Shown: positions 1 to 6,555 of the stretch, piece by piece | Layout of the letters: every line of letters begins with the position of its first letter | Numbering within the stretch: position 1 is the first letter of the stretch | DNA from: CAYYNP01 sp964472545 | GTDB taxonomy: Bacteria; Planctomycetota; Planctomycetia; Pirellulales; Thermoguttaceae | Assembly (NCBI GenBank): GCA_964472545.1 | Contig: CAYYNP010000312.1 | Span: 1-11,486 of the forward strand | Direction of reading: 5' to 3' | DNA: 11,486 nt | The notes under the pieces: model-generated | Databases searched by the model: none | Seen by the model: only the letters and a program-made list of their open reading frames with translations | What the model was told of the DNA's origin: nothing | Made by a program: the position numbers and the translations under genes

Positions 1-2
1 GC

Positions 3-1367
3 CATGCGGCCCGCGAGCCCGACGGCAAGCTCTGGTTCGCCTGGCCGTCGGACAAGCGCACCTCGAAGAAGGCGCTCAGCTCGGGCGTTTACCTGGCGCA
101 GGTCGATCCCGCGGTTGAATTACCGGCCGGGGCCGTTGCCAAACCCAAGAAAGCCGCGGCCGCCAAGCCGCCGGTGGCCAAGTGGGGCGACGACACGCCC
201 GAGCGGCCACGCAACGACCACCACGCCTGGGACGTCGGCCCCAAGCAATACGGGCTCTACTGGGGCGATTTCCATCGCCACACCGATATATCGAACTGCC
301 GCACGCCGACCGACGGCTGCATCGTCGAGCAGTTTCGCTACGCCTACGACGTCGCCAAGCTCGATCTGCTGGGCACGTCCGACCACACCGACATCGGCAA
401 GCCGTACGATCCGTACGAATGGTGGTGCAGCCAGAAACTGGCCGACGTCTTCTTCGCGCCGGGCTTCTTCACCTCGATGTACGTCTACGAGCGCGAGCAG
501 CGCTGGCCGTGGGGACATCGCAACGTGATCTTCCCCGAACGCGGCGGCCCGATCGTCTACATCAACCGTGGGCTCTACAAGTCGATGCCCTGGCACGCTA
601 CGCTGCCGGCGTCCGACGGCGGTGCAGAGATCCTGCCGCAGGAGCTCTGGAAGATCCTCCGTGCCCACGGCCGCCCGGTCACCATCATCAGCCACACCGG
701 AGCCACCGGCATGGGCACCGACTGGGACGGCTACGACAAGATCGACAACGCCGTGGAGAACCTGGTCGAAATCTACCAAGGTGCCCGCGTGAGCTACGAA
801 GGGGTCAGCACGCCGCAGCCGACCGTCGGCTTCCCCAAGGGCAAGAAGCTCGAAGAAGACGCCCACGGCTCGGTCAAGATCGGCACGGGGTTTGGCAACT
901 TCGACAAGGGCGTCTATCAAAACGCGCTGCGCAACGGCTACAAGCTGGGCGTATTTGCCAACTCCGACCATATCTCGACGCACACCACGTTCGGCGGCGT
1001 CTACACCGAGTCGTTCACTCGGCACGGCATCGTCGACGCGCTGAACGCCCGGCGGACGATCGCGGCCACCGACAAGATCTTCATGGAGTTTCGCTGCAAC
1101 GGCCACCTGCTCGGCGAGGTCTTCGACACGGCCGAGAAGCCGACAATGACCGTCAAGGTCCGCGGCACGGCCCCGCTGCGGGCGGTGACCGTGTTGCGCA
1201 ACGAGACCACGATCCGCCGCTTCACGCCGAAGGAAACGTCGGAGTTCGACGTCACGTTCACCGACGCCGTCCCGCTGGCCGGCGAGAACCGCTACTACGT
1301 CCGCGTCGAGCAGATCGACGGCAACATGGGCTGGACGTCGCCGGTTTGGGTGACGTACAAGCCGTAG
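3..1367 (+). CDS. DUF3604 (PHP-like) domain protein, 5' end cut by window edge
   Basis: The reading frame is open from the left edge to the TAG at 1365-1367, giving 454 visible residues. A GTG at 174 could be read as a start, but the frame upstream encodes convincing protein (GKLWFAWPSDKR, then VYLAQVDP), so the true start lies outside the window. These upstream residues resemble the end of a beta-propeller-like domain, followed by an Ala/Lys/Pro linker (visible residues about 44-57). The core resembles DUF3604, a family related to PHP metal-dependent phosphoesterases: GDFHRHTD (HxH at visible residues 91 and 93), LGTSDHTD, IISHTG and FANSDH supply the His/Asp residues expected of a metal site. 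The last 90 or so residues look like a beta-sandwich. The substrate is unknown and activity is inferred only from the fold. It ends 265 bases before the next gene and looks transcriptionally separate from it. Confidence 0.85.
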   Translation, partial: HAAREPDGKLWFAWPSDKRTSKKALSSGVYLAQVDPAVELPAGAVAKPKKAAAAKPPVAKWGDDTPERPRNDHHAWDVGPKQYGLYWGDFHRHTDISNCRTPTDGCIVEQFRYAYDVAKLDLLGTSDHTDIGKPYDPYEWWCSQKLADVFFAPGFFTSMYVYEREQRWPWGHRNVIFPERGGPIVYINRGLYKSMPWHATLPASDGGAEILPQELWKILRAHGRPVTIISHTGATGMGTDWDGYDKIDNAVENLVEIYQGARVSYEGVSTPQPTVGFPKGKKLEEDAHGSVKIGTGFGNFDKGVYQNALRNGYKLGVFANSDHISTHTTFGGVYTESFTRHGIVDALNARRTIAATDKIFMEFRCNGHLLGEVFDTAEKPTMTVKVRGTAPLRAVTVLRNETTIRRFTPKETSEFDVTFTDAVPLAGENRYYVRVEQIDGNMGWTSPVWVTYKP

Positions 1368-1387
1368 GTGCGGTTTGGCGACTATCG

Positions 1388-1516
1388 CATAAAGCCGCGA
1401 CCGGTGGTCGCGCCGGAATTCACAATCACCAGCCGCGTCCGGAACTGCGCAAGTCGCCGGCGCGCAAGAACGTAGTTCCGCGGCGCTGAGGCGCGACCGC
1501 CGGTCGCGGCTTTATG
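1388..1516. repeat. REPIN-like palindromic element with inverted 27-base arms
   Basis: The left arm at 1388-1414 and the right arm at 1490-1516 are reverse complements at 26 of 27 positions; one further outer pair (1387 and 1517) also matches. Each arm contains its own small dyad, GCGACC against GGTCGC, separated by three bases. The 75-base interior carries a shorter inverted pair, CGGAACT at 1440-1446 and AGTTCCG at 1474-1480. The whole 129-base unit could fold as one long hairpin or as two small ones. Two inverted palindromic units around a short spacer is the architecture of REPINs, the non-autonomous doublets mobilised by REP-associated tyrosine (Y1) transposases. No transposase is in the window and only one copy is present, so the dispersed-repeat interpretation is inference. 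It could also act as a transcription barrier after the DUF3604 gene. Confidence 0.7.
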
Positions 1517-1617
1517 CCGTTTCCGGGTAAACTCTATAGATATGACCGCGGTTCCATCCATGGAGGGTGGCTTCGTCCCGCGTATGCCGGCGATTCCACT
1601 CCTCCGGACTTCAGAAC

Positions 1618-1625
1618 GAGGAGAG
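1618..1625 (+). promoter_or_regulatory. Shine-Dalgarno site fixing the SIMPL gene start at 1633
   Basis: GAGGAGAG ends seven bases before the ATG at 1633. The same frame is open from an upstream ATG at 1567, but that start would add 22 residues ahead of a classic signal peptide and would bury this strong ribosome binding site inside the gene. The site therefore favours 1633. Confidence 0.75.
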
Positions 1626-1632
1626 TCCAGTC

Positions 1633-2679
1633 ATGCGAGGTCGAACGATCGGAGTTGCGCTGGTTTCCATGTTTGCTCTGGCATGGACGCCGGTGTGCGC
1701 CCAAGCGCAGTGTTTCTTCATGAACTACCCCCTCGAGCAAGAGACGGCCCTGTTGACGCAACCGCCGCCAAAGGACGTGATTTCGATGGTTGGTGCGGCC
1801 GAGGTCCGGATCCGCCCCACGGTGCTGCGCATGTACCTGGAGTTCTGGTCAAAGGGCAAGTCTCTGCAACAGGCCGTGCAACAATTCCCCGCCCGCCGTC
1901 AGACGGTTCTCGATAACTTGAGACGACTGGGAGCCAAGGAAGACCTGACGTTCGTCAGCGAGCCGACGTTTCAGAACTCGTGGGAGAGGACCAAGGACCT
2001 CTCTAAGGAGAGCGAAACGCCCAGGGGGATGGGTGGCTACGGTGGCTTTGGGACCGCCGTATGGACCGAGGAGCCCCCCGAGTCGGCGGTCGTGTCGGCA
2101 ACGGTTGTTGCAGACTGGCCGCTTGCGGCCGAAACTCACGAGAGAAGACTACTGGAAGCAGAGATGCTGAAAGGGAGAATCCGCGACGCCTGGACGGACG
2201 AAGGCGTGAAGCTGTCGGACGACGAGAAGCGTTTCATGGAGCACATCTACTCGACGAGTAATTACGCCTACGCCTGGCCGCGGCCGGGACGACCCTACTT
2301 CACGTTCATCGCCCGAGTCTCCAATCGTCAACGGGAAGAGGCAATCCGCCAGGCATTTGAAAGCGCCCGAGTGCAGGCCGAGCGGCTGGCCGACGCGACG
2401 GGCACGGAACTTGGCCCGTTGAACGGACTGAGCAGCTTCGGGGGTCGCATCGAGGGCGGCGGCTCTTCCGGGTATTGGCTCGGCAACTCGGATCTGCCTT
2501 GGCAGTTGACTGCCAGATTCAGCAGGCCAACTCCCCTGGACGAAGAGGAATCGACTCAGACGACGTCGTCTTCTCTAGACTCACTCGTGTTCAAGTTCTT
2601 CGTCAAGACGAGCTTCCGGCTGGCGGAACCGTCCGGCAAGAAGGAACCTGGACCAGCGCCCGACGAGACCGGCAGGTAA
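1633..2679 (+). CDS. Secreted SIMPL (DUF541) domain protein
   Basis: A 348-residue protein. Residues 1-25 form a signal peptide with a probable cleavage after AQA (23-25), so it is likely exported. Residues about 49-110 (VISMVGAAEVRIRPTVLRM, then a helix and DNLRRLGAKEDLTF) match the start of the SIMPL/DUF541 fold, including the G-x-A/G-E-V-x-x-x-P signature. Residues about 222-265 (FIARVSNRQREEAIRQAFE, then AERLADATGTELGPL) match its C-terminal half. The domain ends near VFKFFVKTSFRL (319-330), followed by a charged Pro-rich tail. Between the halves, about 120-150 is a Gly-rich insert that looks disordered. SIMPL proteins are periplasmic or secreted with poorly known roles, so no substrate is assigned. 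Upstream, TATAGA at 1535-1540 could be a -10 box, but there is no good -35. It sits alone between the REPIN-like element and the GH172 gene. Confidence 0.75.
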   Translation: MRGRTIGVALVSMFALAWTPVCAQAQCFFMNYPLEQETALLTQPPPKDVISMVGAAEVRIRPTVLRMYLEFWSKGKSLQQAVQQFPARRQTVLDNLRRLGAKEDLTFVSEPTFQNSWERTKDLSKESETPRGMGGYGGFGTAVWTEEPPESAVVSATVVADWPLAAETHERRLLEAEMLKGRIRDAWTDEGVKLSDDEKRFMEHIYSTSNYAYAWPRPGRPYFTFIARVSNRQREEAIRQAFESARVQAERLADATGTELGPLNGLSSFGGRIEGGGSSGYWLGNSDLPWQLTARFSRPTPLDEEESTQTTSSSLDSLVFKFFVKTSFRLAEPSGKKEPGPAPDETGR

Positions 2680-2710
2680 AAAGGGATTGGTTTGAGAGTC
2701 ACCGTGCGAC

Positions 2711-2739
2711 TGGACCCTTCGTGGCCCGTGTCATAGGAT
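2711..2739 (+). promoter_or_regulatory. Weak candidate promoter before the GH172 gene
   Basis: TGGACC at 2711-2716 (four of six against TTGACA) and TAGGAT at 2734-2739 (four of six against TATAAT) are 17 bases apart within the 151-base gap. A match of this quality can arise by chance in such a gap. I see no terminator for the SIMPL gene, so readthrough into the GH172 gene is an alternative. Confidence 0.2.
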
Positions 2740-2830
2740 ATCGGTCATTGGATCGGTGCCTACGGCGGCGGCTTCCGACCGGCGTGTTTCCCGTGGCCGC
2801 CTGTGACGGATTCTCAAGAAGGAGTGTGTC

Positions 2831-3970
2831 ATGCGAAACGTTCAGCGAATCCTGACGATCACCCTGGCGATAGTGGCCGTTACTTTGGCCGGCCTGTTCA
2901 CGGGCAACACGGTTTCCGCCCAGCCGCCGGTCGATCTGGCCGCGCAGCCGTATCTGCTCGACACCGGCTTGGTATCTCGGTCGATCTCGTTCGAGAGTCC
3001 CACCGGTGCGCCGGGCGAAGGCGGCAAGGCGGCCAGCCGATTGGGGCCGGGACGCAAAGGCTCGCCGATGCGGAGCATGGGGCCCGGCGACGTGCAGCAG
3101 CTTTGCGACATCGAAGGACCGGGCACGATCCGGCACATCTGGGTGACCACGCACCGATCGCCGGCCAATCTGCGGAGTATGGTGATTCGCGTCTGGTGGG
3201 ACGGGCAAAAGCACCCCAGCATCGAATGCCCGCTGGGCGACTTCATGGGTTTTGCCCACGGCAAGGTGATGCCGTATCAGTCGGCCGTGCATTCGGTCGG
3301 ACAAACGGCCGGAATGAACTTCTGGCTGCCGATGGCGTTTGCCAAGCGGGCGCGGATCACGATGACCAACGAAGCGCCCGAGGGTGCCAAGGCGGTGCCG
3401 CTGTTCTACCAGATCGATTACACCATCAACGACAAACATCCCGAAGACGTGGGCCGGCTGCACGTGCTCTTCCGCCGCGAAAACCCGACCACCGAGAAAC
3501 AGGATTTCGAATTGCTGCCGAAGCGTACGGCCAAGGGTCGCTTCATCGGTTCGGTGATCGGCATCCGCAACCTCCACCCGGGCCAGTGGTGGGGCGAGGG
3601 CGAAGTGAAGGTCTTCTTCGACGGCGACAAGGACTTTCCCACCATCTGCGGCACCGGCAGCGAAGACTACGTGGGCCTGGCCTGGGGCATCCAGCAGACG
3701 CCGTTTATGTACAACGGCTGTAGCCTCAACGCGAAGGATTCGAGGCAGAAGGAAGAGTACATCTCGATGTACCGCTGGCACCTGCCCGATCCGGTCGCCT
3801 GGCGCAAGGAGTGCCGGATCACGATCCAGCAGATCGCCTGGAAGAACGGGTTGGCCGAGACGGAAGACGACTGGTCGTGTGCCAGCTTCTGGTATGAACC
3901 GGTCCCCAGTGCCCCGCTGCCGAAGTTGCCGGACGTGAAGGCGCGGACCGCGGATATTTGGGCGGAGTGA
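2831..3970 (+). CDS. Secreted glycoside hydrolase family 172 (DUF2961) protein
   Basis: A 379-residue protein with a signal peptide at 1-30 (cleavage near VSA/QP), preceded by AAGGAG at 2819-2824, seven... bases-scale spacing suited to the ATG at 2831. Conserved blocks of the DUF2961/GH172 family run through it: SISFESPTGAPGEGGKAASR (51-70), GPGTIRHIWVTT (97-107), CPLGDFMGFAHGK (133-145), RRENPTT (215-221), WWGEGEVKVFFDGD (253-266), TICGTGSEDYVGLAWG (271-286) and MYRWHLPDP (313-321). Characterised GH172 enzymes act on alpha-D-fructofuranosides, difructose dianhydride or D-arabinofuranosides and use two glutamates; E258 (or E256) in the GEGE block and E278 in GTGSEDY are the likely equivalents. 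The protein appears complete as a single domain. The exact sugar cannot be read from sequence. It likely acts outside the cytoplasm on imported or envelope-associated polysaccharide. No other sugar-degradation or SusCD-like genes are next to it. Confidence 0.88.
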   Translation: MRNVQRILTITLAIVAVTLAGLFTGNTVSAQPPVDLAAQPYLLDTGLVSRSISFESPTGAPGEGGKAASRLGPGRKGSPMRSMGPGDVQQLCDIEGPGTIRHIWVTTHRSPANLRSMVIRVWWDGQKHPSIECPLGDFMGFAHGKVMPYQSAVHSVGQTAGMNFWLPMAFAKRARITMTNEAPEGAKAVPLFYQIDYTINDKHPEDVGRLHVLFRRENPTTEKQDFELLPKRTAKGRFIGSVIGIRNLHPGQWWGEGEVKVFFDGDKDFPTICGTGSEDYVGLAWGIQQTPFMYNGCSLNAKDSRQKEEYISMYRWHLPDPVAWRKECRITIQQIAWKNGLAETEDDWSCASFWYEPVPSAPLPKLPDVKARTADIWAE

Positions 3971-3985
3971 AATCTCAGAAACCCC

Positions 3986-4019
3986 AGCTCCCATTTCTCC
4001 CTAGCTCCCTATTCCCCCG
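3986..4019. repeat. Imperfect 17-base pyrimidine-rich tandem pair
   Basis: Two consecutive 17-base units beginning AGCTCCC (3986-4002 and 4003-4019) agree at 13 positions. They lie in a mostly C/T tract that continues to about 4043. This is low-complexity DNA just after the GH172 stop codon. No function is evident; a dispersed intergenic repeat family is one possibility. Confidence 0.4.
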
Positions 4020-4046
4020 GCTCCTCCCCGGTGGTTTCCTCTCGTG

Positions 4047-4064
4047 CCCAAGCTGGCGCTTGGG
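4047..4064. repeat. Short perfect hairpin, REP-like or weak terminator
   Basis: CCCAAGC at 4047-4053 and GCTTGGG at 4058-4064 form a 7-base-pair stem with a TGGC loop. It lies 77 bases after the GH172 stop. No T run follows on the + strand, so it is not a standard intrinsic terminator. Similar CCCAAGC/GCTTGGG palindromes recur between genes in some bacterial genomes as I recall them, which makes a dispersed palindrome plausible; only one copy is visible here. Confidence 0.45.
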
Positions 4065-4213
4065 AATCAGTAGGAGCGGACGCTCAAATCCGGAATTCTC
4101 GCGATAACCGGAAAACTCAGTATATTCTACTTAACTTCACACACGCCCTTCCCGATATGAAGATGCAGACTGCGCTGCGGCCGCGCACGCCCATCGAATA
4201 AGCCCACAGATTA

Positions 4214-4238
4214 CCGGAAAGCCCACATTCCGGGGGGG
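4214..4238 (+). promoter_or_regulatory. Leader hairpin and G7 tract before the BON-like gene
   Basis: CCGGAA at 4214-4219 and TTCCGG at 4228-4233 can form a 6-base-pair stem with an 8-base loop. The 3' arm runs into seven consecutive G at 4232-4238, ending 24 bases before the ATG at 4263. The ribosome binding site at 4250-4255 lies outside the stem. CCGGAA also occurs at 4090-4095 and 4108-4113. An AT-rich patch with TATATT at 4121-4126 may be the -10 box of the promoter, but I see no good -35 partner. Confidence 0.3.
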
Positions 4239-4262
4239 CACGACAACACAAGGAAGTGCAGA

Positions 4263-5381
4263 ATGAAGTCAACAACGTGTGCCGCGAGTACACTTGGTGC
4301 GAGGTTCACATCGGCCGGCGCGGCGGTTCTCGGGCTGGGATTGGCAATCTGGGGCCTTTCGGCCCTCTGTCTCGCCTCGGGGCCGGAGCCGGCAGCAGGT
4401 GCACTGGCCTCCAACACGACGCTTCGCTTTGCGGTCTCCCGAGAATCGGCGGTCCGGCCAGCCAGCGCCGCACTGCCCGTTGCGGGGCATGGCGAGTCGG
4501 TCGCCCCGGCCACTGGGCCGGCGCTGGTTTCGGCGACCACCAACACGGCGGGGAGCCTCGACGCGAAACCATCGAGTTGGACTCCGGTCGTTCGCACGGC
4601 CAACGTGTTGCGAGGCAACGCTACGGAACACGGCCTGCGATCGACGCCCGCGACCGTGCTTGAGCCGTCACCCGGCGACTCCCCCGGCGATTCGCTCGGC
4701 GGGGCGCTGGCGGTCGACGTACGGCCGACGACCGCCGCGAACGTCGAGCCCATTCGGATAGCCCCCACTACGACCGAGCTTCGCATCAAGGCGCCGTCTG
4801 AGCCGACGATTCAGGCGACCACCACAGCCGCGTCCAGACCGGCGGAGTCGGCAGACTCGGAAGACACCCAGCAAGGATGGGTCGCCAAGGGACACCACGA
4901 GAGTTCGCCCGAGGATGGTGCCAACGTGCGGCTGGCCTCTTACGACGACGGCTGGGCGCCCGCCGGAATGGGGCCGGAACGCCGGGGCGGGCCGGCCATG
5001 GCGTTGCGCCGGGCAGAACCGGCCGTCACGCCGCCGCCGGTTTCTCGACCATCGGCCGCGCTCGTTTGGGAGACGATCGCCGAAAAGACGCCTGCACAAG
5101 AGCCCGCCGCCGCCGATCCCTACGCTGCCTTGCAGCGAATGCTGGCGAAGCTGTTTCCCGAAAGCGAGATCACCTTGGTGGCGACCGACGCCGGGTTGCT
5201 CGTCGAAGGACGCACTCGCGACGCCGCCCGGGCGAGGCAAATCATGGCTTCCGTTCGCAGTGGCGTTAGCGGCACCGTAGGCGAAAGCGGCCTTCGCGTC
5301 GCCAGCGGGCTGCGGATTCCCCGCGTCGTGGCGTCGACGCCGCAGCCAAAGATCCTCGGTCCGTTCGGGCACGGAAAGTAG
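4263..5381 (+). CDS. Membrane-anchored or exported Ala/Pro/Thr-rich protein with BON-like C-terminus
   Basis: A 372-residue protein with AAGGAA at 4250-4255 placed seven bases before the ATG. Residues 18-38 are hydrophobic after a short basic start, suggesting an uncleaved anchor or a signal peptide. Residues about 40-284 are rich in Ala, Pro, Thr and Ser with no recognisable domain and are probably disordered. Residues about 285-345 (DPYAALQRMLAKLFPESEI, then LVATDAGLLVEGRTRDAARA) predict alternating helix and strand. The segment with two strands and a helix recalls BON domains or the small N-domains of secretins, which bind membranes or partner proteins. That match is by eye and weak. I do not recognise the protein as a whole. 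It is followed after 58 bases by the TPR lipoprotein on the same strand with no terminator visible between, so the two are probably co-transcribed. Confidence 0.7.
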   Translation: MKSTTCAASTLGARFTSAGAAVLGLGLAIWGLSALCLASGPEPAAGALASNTTLRFAVSRESAVRPASAALPVAGHGESVAPATGPALVSATTNTAGSLDAKPSSWTPVVRTANVLRGNATEHGLRSTPATVLEPSPGDSPGDSLGGALAVDVRPTTAANVEPIRIAPTTTELRIKAPSEPTIQATTTAASRPAESADSEDTQQGWVAKGHHESSPEDGANVRLASYDDGWAPAGMGPERRGGPAMALRRAEPAVTPPPVSRPSAALVWETIAEKTPAQEPAAADPYAALQRMLAKLFPESEITLVATDAGLLVEGRTRDAARARQIMASVRSGVSGTVGESGLRVASGLRIPRVVASTPQPKILGPFGHGK

Positions 5382-5439
5382 ACGTTACGCCGGTCAACCA
5401 GAAGCGATCACGGGCAGAACCCCCAAGGAACCAGGTCTG

Positions 5440-6348
5440 ATGAACCATCGCCATTCGGGAAGAAACCGCTTAGTGAACGTTGTCGGCCGTCTGGGCGCCG
5501 CGAGTTGCCTGGTCTTGCTGACCGGCTGCCTCAGCGGGCTGGACGGACTGGCCGGACGCGGCGCTGCGACGCCCGAGATCTGGCTGGCCGAAGGCGAACC
5601 CGCAGACCAACAACCGGCGACGGTCGAGAACCACCGGGCGAATCCGCCCGAGTTCTCTGCTGAGATGGCCAAAGCCCGACACCTGGAGCGGCAAGACAAG
5701 CACGGCGAGGCCGCGGCGATCTATCGGCGCCTGATCGACGAGTATCCCAAGCAGCACGAGCCGCATCACCGGTTGGGCGTCGTTTACGATCATCAGAAGC
5801 GGCATCGCGACGCGGAGAAATCCTACCTGGCCGCGACGGGCATCGAACGCGACGACGCGGAGTTGCTCAACGATTTGGGCTATTGCCTCTACCTGCAAGG
5901 ACGATTGGACCTCTCGCGCCGCGTGCTGCACAAGGCCGTGAAGCTGGCTCCCAAGAGCCGCCGCTTCCAAAACAACCTGGGCCTGGTCTGCGGCCACCTC
6001 GGCAAGTACGACGAGGCCTTGGCACATTTCCGCAGGGGCGGAAGCGAAGCCGACGCGTACTACAATTTGGCGATGATCCGCTCTTCGCGCGACGACCTGC
6101 GCGGGGCGAAGGCCGACTTCGATCGGGCCTTGAAGACCGATCCGACGCACGAATTCGCCCGGGCGGCGCTCGACGCGCTGGAAACCGACGACGTGTTGGA
6201 GAATGACGCGACGAAGAACGGCGAGGTCCTGCCGGCTTCGCATCGGGTACCGGTTGCGAAGCAGGGCGACGCTCGGGCGGAGGCCCAATCGCCGGCCGAC
6301 CGTGCCCGGGCGATCTTGAGCCGGCTCGAGGCAGAACGCACGAAGTAG
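5440..6348 (+). CDS. TPR-repeat lipoprotein (TadD-like)
   Basis: A 302-residue protein. Residues 1-30 form a lipoprotein signal: basic start, hydrophobic core, and the lipobox LTGC with acylated Cys30. Residues about 75-245 hold roughly five tetratricopeptide repeats (near 75-105, 106-138, 140-173, 174-203 and 205-237), with typical A-x-x-x-Y and L-G-x-x-Y patterns such as AAIYRRLIDEYP and NNLGLVCGHLGKYDEAL. The tail from 250 is charged and probably disordered. AAGGA at 5425-5429 precedes the ATG by ten bases; a GTG at 5473 is an in-frame alternative that still leaves the lipobox intact. TPR lipoproteins act as protein-protein scaffolds at the envelope; TadD of tight-adherence pili is one example, but no other tad gene is in the window. 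It probably works with the upstream BON-like protein. Confidence 0.8.
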   Translation: MNHRHSGRNRLVNVVGRLGAASCLVLLTGCLSGLDGLAGRGAATPEIWLAEGEPADQQPATVENHRANPPEFSAEMAKARHLERQDKHGEAAAIYRRLIDEYPKQHEPHHRLGVVYDHQKRHRDAEKSYLAATGIERDDAELLNDLGYCLYLQGRLDLSRRVLHKAVKLAPKSRRFQNNLGLVCGHLGKYDEALAHFRRGGSEADAYYNLAMIRSSRDDLRGAKADFDRALKTDPTHEFARAALDALETDDVLENDATKNGEVLPASHRVPVAKQGDARAEAQSPADRARAILSRLEAERTK

Positions 6349-6393
6349 CGGCCACCCATCCCTCATGCGAGATCGCGACGGCGTGGCGCCCAA

Positions 6394-6422
6394 TTGACAG
6401 CCTCGGGTTACCGCGGTAAGGT
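6394..6422 (+). promoter_or_regulatory. Sigma70-type promoter with overlapping palindrome
   Basis: A perfect -35 box TTGACA lies at 6394-6399, followed by a 17-base spacer and TAAGGT at 6417-6422 as the -10 (TA at the start and the final T conserved). Transcription would begin near 6429, giving a leader of about 127 bases before the GTG at 6556. TTACCGCGGTAA at 6408-6419 is a perfect 12-base palindrome that covers the spacer and half of the -10 box, a position suited to a repressor. Operator function is inference. Confidence 0.5.
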
Positions 6423-6488
6423 GAAATAGGGGCTTTGACGCTCGGGCATCCGCCGACGAGGGCGGCCGATTTCTCGACCTCAAGCGGA

Positions 6489-6504
6489 CTGCCGTTGGCG
6501 GCAG
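6489..6504 (+). other. Hairpin in the leader of the BatA-like gene
   Basis: CTGCCG and CGGCAG form a perfect 6-base-pair GC-rich stem with a TTGG loop, 51 bases before the GTG start. It has no T run after it. It may stabilise or attenuate the leader transcript, or be incidental in GC-rich DNA. Confidence 0.3.
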
Positions 6505-6555
6505 GCTCTTCAACATCCTCCTTGCGACGACGCAGATCGAACGGAAGCCGCCGCG

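Noticed and set aside
182..1489. Second + strand frame overlapping the DUF3604 gene, 435 codons
   Set aside because: Arg/His/Pro-rich translation typical of a shifted frame; the metal-binding motifs lie in the other frame.
1633..1713. Possible lipoprotein processing of the SIMPL protein at Cys27
   Set aside because: The residues before the cysteine (QAQ) do not fit a lipobox; an ordinary signal peptidase site after AQA fits better.
2699..3994. Minus-strand open frame of 431 codons
   Set aside because: Antisense to the GH172 gene, whose family signatures are unmistakable; the frame has no domain and no plausible start context.
4157..4201. A 14-codon open frame in the leader of the BON-like gene
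   Set aside because: No ribosome binding site precedes it and a frame this short is expected by chance.
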